From positions 60,734-124,733 of the forward strand of contig JAGQYM010000007.1 of the NCBI GenBank assembly GCA_020436085.1: a stretch of DNA of 64,000 bases, read 5' to 3'. Position 1 is the stretch's first letter, and each line of letters begins with the position of its first letter. The notes beneath the pieces were generated by a model. It was not told where the DNA came from. It ran no database searches and saw nothing but the letters and a program-made list of their open reading frames with translations. Both the position numbers and the translations under genes were made by a program. Source of the stretch: Cyclobacteriaceae bacterium. GTDB lineage: Bacteria; Bacteroidota; Bacteroidia; Cytophagales; Cyclobacteriaceae. Positions 16,088-23,859 of the stretch are shown piece after piece.

Positions 16088-19000
16088 TTAAAAACCGTCA
16101 TCCTCTACGTCTTCCTTCTTTTTCTTTTCAGTGCCTGTGCCAGCACCTAAACTATAGGGAGCCTCTAGTCCATAGTATTTTCTGCGGAAGTTGTTAATCC
16201 AGGAGAGTGTTTCTTCATCGCTGCCGGGGATGAAAACGAGTTCACCTATTTTGGCCTTGGCGGCATTGGTTCGCTTAGCAATCGTGCTGTTGAACTCTGG
16301 ATTAGATGAATGCATCATCAGGCGGTTGTCCTCCATGCCAAAGTAGTACCAAGAATCTGGTGATGCTTTAAAGAATACGTGATAAACCGGGCTTCCGTCT
16401 TCGTTTTTCCTCAGCTCCATAAATCCTTCAAACGCTCCATTGATGTCGCTTCGCAAAATATTGCTCATGCCGAGTTTTCCCTCGCTGTAAAACGCTTTGA
16501 ATTCTTTTGATCTTTTGAGATTGAAGTTTGAAAAAACCAACGGTCTGCCCAGCTCAGGAATAGTGATCAATGGAGTGTAAGCCTGAAGTGATTTTTCCTC
16601 GAAATCTTTTACTGCTCGTTCCCCAACTATATCCGCGATCTTGTAAAGTAGTTCTGTTTGATCTCCAAGCCCCTCTTCTGCTCCCTCATTCTTAATCACA
16701 TTCTGTAGATCAAGCGCCATGATTTGCAAAGCCTGACTTGGCACGTTCATGTCGAGCATCAGAAATGTATTCAGACGAATGTCATTGGTTTCGAGATTTC
16801 CTGAACCCAGGGCCGATGCCGTCACACGAAAATCTTTACCTCGTTCTTCAAAGAAATTTACTTTCCCTTCAAAGCGCACCTCTTGCTTGTCTTCGTTGTA
16901 AGCAAATACTTTTCCGGTGAGTTTCTCGCCCGTTGCCTTGAGTCGGTCTTCAATTTTGAATTCGCCACTTTCCTTGTCGAAAAACAAAGATCCGCTCGGC
17001 AAGAAGAAATCATCATCATCCGGATTCTTTTTGTCAAACACAAACGTGATGTAGAGACTATTGTCATCTGCAAAATGAAGTCCGGCCTCCACCTTTCTTC
17101 CTTCCTCAGTTACAGCATTGTCAAAATCAATGTACACTTCCTTTTCATCTCCACTTTGCGAATACTGAATCCAAGTGTTGTAGTTCTTGAGTTTTTTCAG
17201 GTCTAACTTAACACTTCCGTTTAATTGTAGTGCAGGCCTGGTCGCATACATCACCATATCTCCCTTATAAAAAATCCTTGGCGCAAGAATTATATTCTCT
17301 TTCTCCGTTACTGCGCCATTGGCCACAGTCTGTTCAGTGGCAATCGACTCAGTGCTATGCTTCCTCGATTTGCTTTGTTCCGTTATTGGCTCAAGGTGAA
17401 AGTCTGTCATTTTGATAGCAAATGTGTCATTCACCGCATTTACATACTGGTAAGTTGCATATCCGGAAAATTCTTTCCTTGACACGATATCCACAACACC
17501 TTCTGTCAATCTGTGATAGGCATTCAATGTATCCATCACGATCGTGGTGTTCTTCAACTGACCAATCTTCGCGTTTTCAAGAATCAGGATTTCATTATTC
17601 TGTGGTGTGATGCGTGCATCCGCTACCACGATATAGGGAATACCACTTACCCTCAACTGTTGTGTTTGAATATCATATTCCGCTTTTTCAGCATTGAAGT
17701 TCAATGAATCCAGTTCTTCCCGGGTAGTATAGAAATATGAATTCTCAAGCGGAACATCCGGATCTTTAGTCATCACAATTTTTTGTGTATTCAAGTCCCA
17801 CCTGGCTTCTGGGATAGATGTCTTGAACTGCGCATATGGGAACTCAAGCGCTGCCTCACCGGCAATCTCCGGACTGATGTCCGCGTAGTTTTGCTCAAGG
17901 TTGAATTTCAACCGTACGTCATCGCCAGCAAGAGCGGGTTTGTCAGGGTTAGTCGTTTTCACCTGGAAGTCTGCATGGCGCGCTCCAAAATCCTTTGCAG
18001 AAAATGAAAGTTGTTCTGACACAGCTTCCGACCCGCGCGTAATTAGTTTACCCCCACCAGAGACTCCCGTCTTAGATACTGTAAGTCTTCCATCAAGCTG
18101 TGCTGTAGATTGATAGAGGTTAAATGGATCGCGAAGGTTTGATAGATTGAATTTGTCTTGCTTGGGCAACCAATTCAATTTGAATTCGGTCAGTGTGACC
18201 TCAGGGTACCATACCGAGCCGAATTGTTTTTCAGTTAGCTGGCCAACATTTCCTCTTCCGACAACCGAGTCAGGGTAAAAGACAAAATCATTTGACTCAA
18301 CACTAGCCGCCAGATAATCAATTCGTCCAGTAGCCCTGATACCTGCATTGTCAAGGCTCATTGCTCCCACAATTTTCCCATCACCTTGAAAAAGTTGATA
18401 ACCTGAATCCGGTATTCGGTGAGTAAAGCCCAGCGACTTATCCGCCATCGTATGGAGCTTCTCTTTGAAATTCGGGAACATGCCGCTCGACACAAACGTA
18501 CCTTCGAAGTTGATCGAGCCAGGGTCCGCATCATTCAAGCTATCGAGCTTAAATGGAGGCACCACAAAAAACACCGATCGGTCGTAAGCTCCATTGAGCA
18601 CTTCTTTTCTATTAAAATAAATTACTCCACCAGCCGTAGCATCAAGTCGTGGATAGTTTGGAATTTTTTCTTTTCCCGATTTATTATCTGGCCTCGAAAT
18701 AAAAAGTGTACCCGAAGTTTTGGATGTGTTTTGCATTCCGGCAGCTGCTGCTGCTGTTGAGTCTGCTCCCACCATGGCATTGTTCACACGTCTTCTTATG
18801 CTCTGACCTCGAGCGTTGGTTTCCGTGATGTAAAAACGAATCGAGTCAATGTGATTGAGGTTGATGAAGAAGCTGTCATATTTCAGCATGAAATCTTTTC
18901 CGTTGATCTCGAAATTTCCTGCCGTGATTTTACCATCAAATTTGATATCACGATTTTGCATCAGCGTGATCACACTGCTGTCGGGTTTGATTACCACATT

Positions 19001-20923
19001 CAATGAATCACTCACTTTGAATTCTTCAACACCACGCACATTCATTCTACCATCGGCAAAGTTGATGGTTGCGTTTGCGGGCCCATCAACTATCGAGTGA
19101 ATCTTCAGGTTATCATAATCTGCATCTCCTTTGCTGGCATCGTAGTAATGCAACGCTTTGTTTTTCACTCTCACATATCCCGTGCTGGAGTTGTAGTCGA
19201 TCATACCTTTCTGCGCCAGAAAGGTCATGGCCATACGCATACCGTCTGATCGCTGACGTGTAGCGGTGGCTAGGTCATCCACATAAAATTCATAAATGCC
19301 ATTTCTAAACGCATAGCTTGCCACCAAGGCCAGAGGATGAAAGCTGAAACCGTATCCCGCCAGAAGTCTAAAATCTTCGGGATCATAATAGTCAACAGAC
19401 TCAATCACCATGGGCGACTGACTTCTGCCACCAAAGCTGTAGATGTTGAGACTGTCCGCGTTAAGATCCCATCTGATTTTATCTGCACCAAAGTCTATAT
19501 TAAAATATGAGGTGGAGTAAGGTGCATTTTTCAGGTAGCCATTCTCTTTTTGAAGTACTAACTCTCTCTTCCCGAAATTGTACCAAAACTGATTTGCAGG
19601 ATGATAGATGGAATCATTTTGTTGATATATCTTCACCATGGCTCGCCTCGATGAAATCACTGAATCCTGAAACTCAAACAGTCTTGATCTGGCTTCAAAT
19701 TTTTTATCGGTGTCACCAAAAACCTCAAGCTTCGCAGGCTCTCCATTTACCGATGAACTATAAATCTTCCGGCCATTGAGGCCGAAGCCACCGGTGTATT
19801 TCATTTTCTCATCTCCAAGCCCCAGCATTTCGATGTTGCTATTGAAAGACATGAACCGTGGATAAGAAGATGTCTCCGGTGTCTTATGCCTCACACTTTT
19901 AAATTCAAAAATGCCGTCAACTCTTTCGGATACTCTTCCCAGGTAGGTGAGCTTGCCCTGTTCCGCTTTTACCTCCGGTTTAGAAACATCGAAATTGTAT
20001 TGCGTAAAGTCAAAGTAAACTGAGTCCTTACTTAGACCTGCTGGTGTCCAATCAAAACGACCCCCTTCTCCAACAAACGTATTGTCGAGTAGAGACAAAG
20101 CGCCCTTGGTATCTGACAGAAACGCTGAGTCGTAAGGCGTGGAGAAGTTAAACGTCACTCTGTCAAATCGCAGTATAGGGCCACCTAACTCGGGTTGAGG
20201 TGCTGGTTGCATCCAGATGGGCATCGTTGGTTCCATCGGTGCCTCCTCGGGTTCATCGTCCCAATTGAAGTCTTCCTGCGTATCCTGGTTATCCCACTGG
20301 TCAAATTGATCCTGATCGTTGTTGTCGTCAAAGTTGTCCTGGTTGCTATCGAAATTATTCAGGTCGTTGTTGTAGTTATCATTTTGATCATTCGTGTCGA
20401 AGCCACCGAGCGATGGAAAGGTTTCAACTTTTTTATATTCAAAATGATACTCATCATCACGTGCATACAATCTATACGACCGATCATAGTGTAGGGCGTG
20501 ATATTCAAAGAACAGTCTTACGTTTTTAAAAAATATTCCAGCTTTGGTCGGGTTTTCATTTTCGATCACTTCATCAGTTACCGAAAGAAATTCTGAAATC
20601 TTTGAGGCATCAGCTCCTTCGCGATTAATTGCATTGGATACTGCTCCATAGTAGTTGACAAATTGAGGGCGGAGTTTATAACCCTTCTTCTTCATCAACT
20701 GGGATTGCCTTTTTATGGTCTGCTGTTGGTCTAGGCCCAACCTCCCCCAAACAGAGGCAAAACCACCGCCCACCGCGACTGCGTCAACATTCCTTGAGTT
20801 TTCAAGCACCACAAGGATACTATCCTGAAAGTTAAGTTTAACAGAAGTCGGCTTGGCATCTTGTGCCTGAAGGGTGCCTATTCCGATAAAAAGAATGAAT
20901 AAATATGGTAAGACCTGCTTCAC
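16088..20923 (-). CDS. Very large secreted protein of unknown function (1611 residues)
   Basis: I do not recognise the family with certainty. A signal peptide (MKQVLPYLFILFIGIGTLQA) is followed by a charged helical region (about 60-165), an Asp/Asn/Gln-rich tract (176-226), a short Pro-rich stretch (230-242) and then about 1350 residues with a repetitive beta-strand character, many segments reading like FDGKITAGNFEINGKDF or INFEGTFVSSGMFPNF. The C-terminus is charged (EKKKKEDVEDDGF). There is no lipobox, no membrane helix after the signal and no visible enzyme motif. Long beta-rich exported proteins of this type occur as conserved hypotheticals in Cytophagales. A role in the envelope is likely; anything finer is a guess. 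Confidence 0.85.
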   Translation of the reverse strand: MKQVLPYLFILFIGIGTLQAQDAKPTSVKLNFQDSILVVLENSRNVDAVAVGGGFASVWGRLGLDQQQTIKRQSQLMKKKGYKLRPQFVNYYGAVSNAINREGADASKISEFLSVTDEVIENENPTKAGIFFKNVRLFFEYHALHYDRSYRLYARDDEYHFEYKKVETFPSLGGFDTNDQNDNYNNDLNNFDSNQDNFDDNNDQDQFDQWDNQDTQEDFNWDDEPEEAPMEPTMPIWMQPAPQPELGGPILRFDRVTFNFSTPYDSAFLSDTKGALSLLDNTFVGEGGRFDWTPAGLSKDSVYFDFTQYNFDVSKPEVKAEQGKLTYLGRVSERVDGIFEFKSVRHKTPETSSYPRFMSFNSNIEMLGLGDEKMKYTGGFGLNGRKIYSSSVNGEPAKLEVFGDTDKKFEARSRLFEFQDSVISSRRAMVKIYQQNDSIYHPANQFWYNFGKRELVLQKENGYLKNAPYSTSYFNIDFGADKIRWDLNADSLNIYSFGGRSQSPMVIESVDYYDPEDFRLLAGYGFSFHPLALVASYAFRNGIYEFYVDDLATATRQRSDGMRMAMTFLAQKGMIDYNSSTGYVRVKNKALHYYDASKGDADYDNLKIHSIVDGPANATINFADGRMNVRGVEEFKVSDSLNVVIKPDSSVITLMQNRDIKFDGKITAGNFEINGKDFMLKYDSFFINLNHIDSIRFYITETNARGQSIRRRVNNAMVGADSTAAAAAGMQNTSKTSGTLFISRPDNKSGKEKIPNYPRLDATAGGVIYFNRKEVLNGAYDRSVFFVVPPFKLDSLNDADPGSINFEGTFVSSGMFPNFKEKLHTMADKSLGFTHRIPDSGYQLFQGDGKIVGAMSLDNAGIRATGRIDYLAASVESNDFVFYPDSVVGRGNVGQLTEKQFGSVWYPEVTLTEFKLNWLPKQDKFNLSNLRDPFNLYQSTAQLDGRLTVSKTGVSGGGKLITRGSEAVSEQLSFSAKDFGARHADFQVKTTNPDKPALAGDDVRLKFNLEQNYADISPEIAGEAALEFPYAQFKTSIPEARWDLNTQKIVMTKDPDVPLENSYFYTTREELDSLNFNAEKAEYDIQTQQLRVSGIPYIVVADARITPQNNEILILENAKIGQLKNTTIVMDTLNAYHRLTEGVVDIVSRKEFSGYATYQYVNAVNDTFAIKMTDFHLEPITEQSKSRKHSTESIATEQTVANGAVTEKENIILAPRIFYKGDMVMYATRPALQLNGSVKLDLKKLKNYNTWIQYSQSGDEKEVYIDFDNAVTEEGRKVEAGLHFADDNSLYITFVFDKKNPDDDDFFLPSGSLFFDKESGEFKIEDRLKATGEKLTGKVFAYNEDKQEVRFEGKVNFFEERGKDFRVTASALGSGNLETNDIRLNTFLMLDMNVPSQALQIMALDLQNVIKNEGAEEGLGDQTELLYKIADIVGERAVKDFEEKSLQAYTPLITIPELGRPLVFSNFNLKRSKEFKAFYSEGKLGMSNILRSDINGAFEGFMELRKNEDGSPVYHVFFKASPDSWYYFGMEDNRLMMHSSNPEFNSTIAKRTNAAKAKIGELVFIPGSDEETLSWINNFRRKYYGLEAPYSLGAGTGTEKKKKEDVEDDGF
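20246..20398 (-). repeat. Asp/Asn/Gln-rich low-complexity tract in the 1611-residue protein
   Basis: Codons for residues 176-226 encode almost only D, N, Q, F and W (for example NDNYNNDLNNFDSNQDNF), with imperfect NFDxNxDN repeats. It ends in the acidic WDDEPEEAP. It is probably a disordered linker and might bind cations. Confidence 0.8.
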
Positions 20924-21030
20924 AGTTGCCGAAACAGTGAAATTCGTAAATAATGGCCAAATAAGCTAAAAAGGCTATTTCCTTTAACGAACGACAGGGG
21001 ATACTTAGTTTTAATGAAAGTAAAAATCAG

Positions 21031-21864
21031 CTACTTTTTCTTGGACAGTAGCAGGCTGGCCCAACCCTCTCTTACATCACTCTGCACTTGATGAAGATTA
21101 TATTGTCGCGCGCGACTCATCAAATCAGGTATGTCTTTTTCATAAAAACCACTTAACAACAAGAAACCATCATCAACGAGATAGGCACAGTACTGCGGCA
21201 TTTCATGAAGCAACACATTTTTATTGATGTTGGCGAGAATAATGTCAAAGTTGTCATCAAAGGATAGATCACTGATCTGCCCCTGTGCAAGGTTAATGTT
21301 GACGCACTGATTTACTTCAATGTTTTCTTTCCCATTGATTACACTCCATTCGTCAATGTCAAAGGCCTCCACCTTCCTTGCGCCTCGCATGCTCGCCATG
21401 ATTGACAAAATAGCAGTGCCACAGCCGGCATCCATCACCACTTTGTTTTCAAAGTCGATATCCAACTGCGACTTGATCATTAAGTACGTTGTCTGATGAT
21501 GACCGGTGCCAAAAGACATTTTTGGCGTGATGGTGATCACGTAAGGAAAGGATTGTTCAATATTGTGAAACTCCGCACGGATCAAGCACCGATTATCAAC
21601 GATGATGGGTTCATAGCTTTTTTCCCACTCTTCATTCCAGTTTCGCTTCTCGACCCGATCGAAGGAAAACTCAAGTGGCTGTACCGCTGTGTACTTCGTT
21701 TTGATTTCATCAACCTTAAACTGATCGTACCGATCGACTTCTGCATAAGCTTCAAAGCCGTTTTCACTTTCAAGAAAAGCATCAAAGCCAGCTTCACCAA
21801 TCTCCGCAATCAAGATTTCAGAAAATTGTGGATCGCAAACCACAGTCAGCCGGGTATGGTACAT
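21031..21864 (-). CDS. prmA: Ribosomal protein L11 methyltransferase
   Basis: The 277-residue product has the PrmA layout: an N-terminal substrate-recognition domain (1-85), then a class I methyltransferase domain. The SAM-binding motif is VMDAGCGTA (143-151), preceded by the family signature MSFGTGHHQTT (116-126). The acidic SAM loop is VEAFDIDEW and the motif IV region is ILANINKN. PrmA trimethylates ribosomal protein L11. Its ATG lies four bases past the tpiA stop, in the same operon. Confidence 0.95.
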   Translation of the reverse strand: MYHTRLTVVCDPQFSEILIAEIGEAGFDAFLESENGFEAYAEVDRYDQFKVDEIKTKYTAVQPLEFSFDRVEKRNWNEEWEKSYEPIIVDNRCLIRAEFHNIEQSFPYVITITPKMSFGTGHHQTTYLMIKSQLDIDFENKVVMDAGCGTAILSIMASMRGARKVEAFDIDEWSVINGKENIEVNQCVNINLAQGQISDLSFDDNFDIILANINKNVLLHEMPQYCAYLVDDGFLLLSGFYEKDIPDLMSRARQYNLHQVQSDVREGWASLLLSKKK

Positions 21865-21868
21865 GAAC

Positions 21869-22624
21869 TTATGCTGACTTAATAATATCCACGAAGTCGC
21901 GCGACTTCAGTGAGGCGCCACCTACCAATCCTCCATCCACATCGGGGCATGCAAAAAGCTCCTTGGCATTATCAGGCTTCACGCTGCCACCGTAAAGAAT
22001 CGGAATTTGATTCGCGGTGTCGTTACCAAATTTTGAGGCCAAATGCTTACGAATCACCTCGTGCATTTCCTGCGCTTGTGCAGTTGTGGCTGTCTTTCCT
22101 GTCCCGATGGCCCACACGGGTTCGTATGCGATGACAATTTTTTTCATTGCCTCGGCATTGAGGTGAAATAGGCTCTCTTCAACCTGACTTTTGACCAACT
22201 CTTCATGCTCTCCCGCTTCGCGGATATCAAGCGGTTCCCCGCAGCAAAAAATAGGTTTGAGGTTATTCGCCAACGCACCATCGACTTTCTGAGCAAGTAG
22301 TTTTCCATCTTCATGAAAATACTGCCTTCGCTCACTATGACCAATGATAACATAGGGAATCTCCATCGACTTCAGCATTTGTGCAGACACCTCTCCAGTG
22401 TAAGCTCCAGACTGATGCTCGTTGCAATTTTGAGCCCCCACGTCAATACCTGAGCCCCCTAGTTGGTTCTTCACAGTTTGCAAGTATGGAAATGGAGGAC
22501 AGAGGATAATCTTAATGTTGCTATTCGCTTCACCGGCCATCCCGAGTACTTCCGCGGTCAGCTTCTGTGCTTCCTGCAAAGTCGTATTCATCTTCCAGTT
22601 TCCGGCTACAATTTTTTGTCTCAT
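21869..22624 (-). CDS. tpiA: Triosephosphate isomerase
   Basis: From the ATG at 22624 the product is 251 residues, the usual TIM length. Catalytic residues are all present: Lys11 (AGNWKMN), His96 (IGHSERR) and Glu168 (YEPVWAIG). The phosphate loops GTGKTAT and LYGGSVKPDNA are intact. It interconverts dihydroxyacetone phosphate and glyceraldehyde 3-phosphate. A longer frame starts upstream at 22675, but the extra 17 residues are not family-like. It is the middle gene of the DUF6702-tpiA-prmA operon. Confidence 0.97.
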   Translation of the reverse strand: MRQKIVAGNWKMNTTLQEAQKLTAEVLGMAGEANSNIKIILCPPFPYLQTVKNQLGGSGIDVGAQNCNEHQSGAYTGEVSAQMLKSMEIPYVIIGHSERRQYFHEDGKLLAQKVDGALANNLKPIFCCGEPLDIREAGEHEELVKSQVEESLFHLNAEAMKKIVIAYEPVWAIGTGKTATTAQAQEMHEVIRKHLASKFGNDTANQIPILYGGSVKPDNAKELFACPDVDGGLVGGASLKSRDFVDIIKSA

Positions 22625-22637
22625 GTTGTTAGTAAAG

Positions 22638-23120
22638 TCAGTTGTCAAATGTGAAGCGATCTGTCGGTTTGTCACGCATCAGGCGTGTGCTCTTGATCGG
22701 ACCTTTATATGTTACATGCACCAGGTTTGACTGGTCATCATAGGTTTCTGTAATGACTGTATTGGTAACATCAATCGTTTTAAAGTCTTTTACATTCTCA
22801 ATTTCGATGTAGCAAATCAGTGCAAAATTTTCCTCCTCAAATCCTAAAAGTGATATCGATTGAAGCTTGCCATCAAGACGAACTTTCAGATGGTCCTTAA
22901 GATAATCATTCACTAGTCCCTTGGTTGTGAGTCCATCCTTAGGGTTCATAAGGTCAAGTTCTGGTTTTTGGACTTTTGCCCTGATTGACGTCTCCAAATC
23001 GTCAATGAAAATCCTTGAAATGATCTGCAGAGCATTCACCTTTTCATTGTATTCTATTTCGGTAACCGAAACATGAAGTGGATGGAGCCAGAAGATAACG
23101 GAGTATAGTAAGCTTAGCAT
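22638..23120 (-). CDS. DUF6702 family protein
   Basis: From the ATG at 23120 the product is 160 residues and begins with a short hydrophobic stretch (LSLLYSVIFWLHPLHVS). The start HPLHVSVTEIEYNEK is characteristic of DUF6702, found widely in Bacteroidota and often near HupE-like proteins. A HupE-like gene is in fact divergent next door. The mature domain is beta-rich and should sit in the periplasm. A longer frame from 23174 would overlap the promoter at 23135-23165, so the shorter start is preferred. Function is unknown. Confidence 0.78.
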   Translation of the reverse strand: MLSLLYSVIFWLHPLHVSVTEIEYNEKVNALQIISRIFIDDLETSIRAKVQKPELDLMNPKDGLTTKGLVNDYLKDHLKVRLDGKLQSISLLGFEEENFALICYIEIENVKDFKTIDVTNTVITETYDDQSNLVHVTYKGPIKSTRLMRDKPTDRFTFDN

Positions 23121-23134
23121 AGCGATCAGGCGAT

Positions 23135-23165
23135 CAAAAATAAGGCCATACCTAAAGCTAAACAA
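23135..23165 (-). promoter_or_regulatory. Bacteroidota-type promoter of the DUF6702-tpiA-prmA operon
   Basis: On the minus strand TTG (23165-23163) is followed by 20 bases and a perfect -7 box TATTTTTG (23142-23135). The proposed ATG at 23120 is 14 bases further on. Both boxes and the spacing match the Bacteroidota sigma-A consensus. Confidence 0.55.
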
Positions 23166-23250
23166 GGGCGGCAAGGAGCCGGCCCACTAAAATAAATGAC
23201 CTATCCAAATTGAGTTTTAAAGGCTATTATTGTCTCCCCAAAAAATACCC

Positions 23251-23838
23251 ATGAGCGAATTTCAACTTTATTTTTTACTCGGGAAGGATCACATTCTTGA
23301 CTATGCCAATGGCTACGATCACATTCTTTTTGTCGTTGCCTTGTGTGCTATCTATCTCACACGCGATTGGAAAAAGATTCTCATTCTCGTAACAGCGTTC
23401 ACCATCGGACACTCAATTACGTTAGCCCTTGCTACTCTCGAGGTGATCAGCGTGAATGCAGAGCTCATCGAGTTCCTCATTCCCCTGACCATTTTTATTA
23501 CAGCATTCGGAAACCTCTTTCGGAAAGAAGAAAACTTCATGAACAAACCTGTTCAAACAAACTATATGCTTGCTTTAACGTTTGGTCTTATTCATGGTAT
23601 GGGATTTTCCAATTACCTTAAGGCCATTCTTGGAAAAGATCACTCGATAGTAACGCAGCTTCTGGCATTTAATCTCGGTCTTGAGTTTGGCCAAATCGTT
23701 ATTGTTGGCATATTTATGGTATGTAGCTTTGTACTCGTTGACATCATCAGCGTTTCGCGCAGAGATTGGAAGATGGTAATCTCCTCAGCTATAGCGGGTA
23801 TCTCGCTTATTCTTATGAAAGACAAAATTTACTGGTAA
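23251..23838 (+). CDS. HupE/UreJ-like membrane protein
   Basis: From the ATG at 23251 the product is 195 residues with about six helices. The motif GYDHILFVVALCAIYL and the following FTIGHSITLALA are typical of the HupE/UreJ_2 family, which includes nickel or cobalt permease candidates. His residues in HILDYANGYDHI and LIHGMGFSNYL could bind metal. A TTG in frame at 23230 is an alternative start. In Bacteroidota this family is commonly next to DUF6702 proteins, as here, and its substrate is not proven. Confidence 0.8.
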   Translation: MSEFQLYFLLGKDHILDYANGYDHILFVVALCAIYLTRDWKKILILVTAFTIGHSITLALATLEVISVNAELIEFLIPLTIFITAFGNLFRKEENFMNKPVQTNYMLALTFGLIHGMGFSNYLKAILGKDHSIVTQLLAFNLGLEFGQIVIVGIFMVCSFVLVDIISVSRRDWKMVISSAIAGISLILMKDKIYW

Positions 23839-23859
23839 CTGACACAACTGTACTAACTT

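Noticed and set aside
20195-20494. Plus-strand ORF rich in Val and Ile, looking like a membrane protein
   Set aside because: It is the complement of the Asp/Asn-rich tract of the large secreted protein; GAT/AAC codons read as ATC/GTT on the other strand. No start context or family match.
22625-22675. Longer TpiA start at 22675
   Set aside because: The extra 17 residues are absent from the family and overlap the end of the DUF6702 gene.
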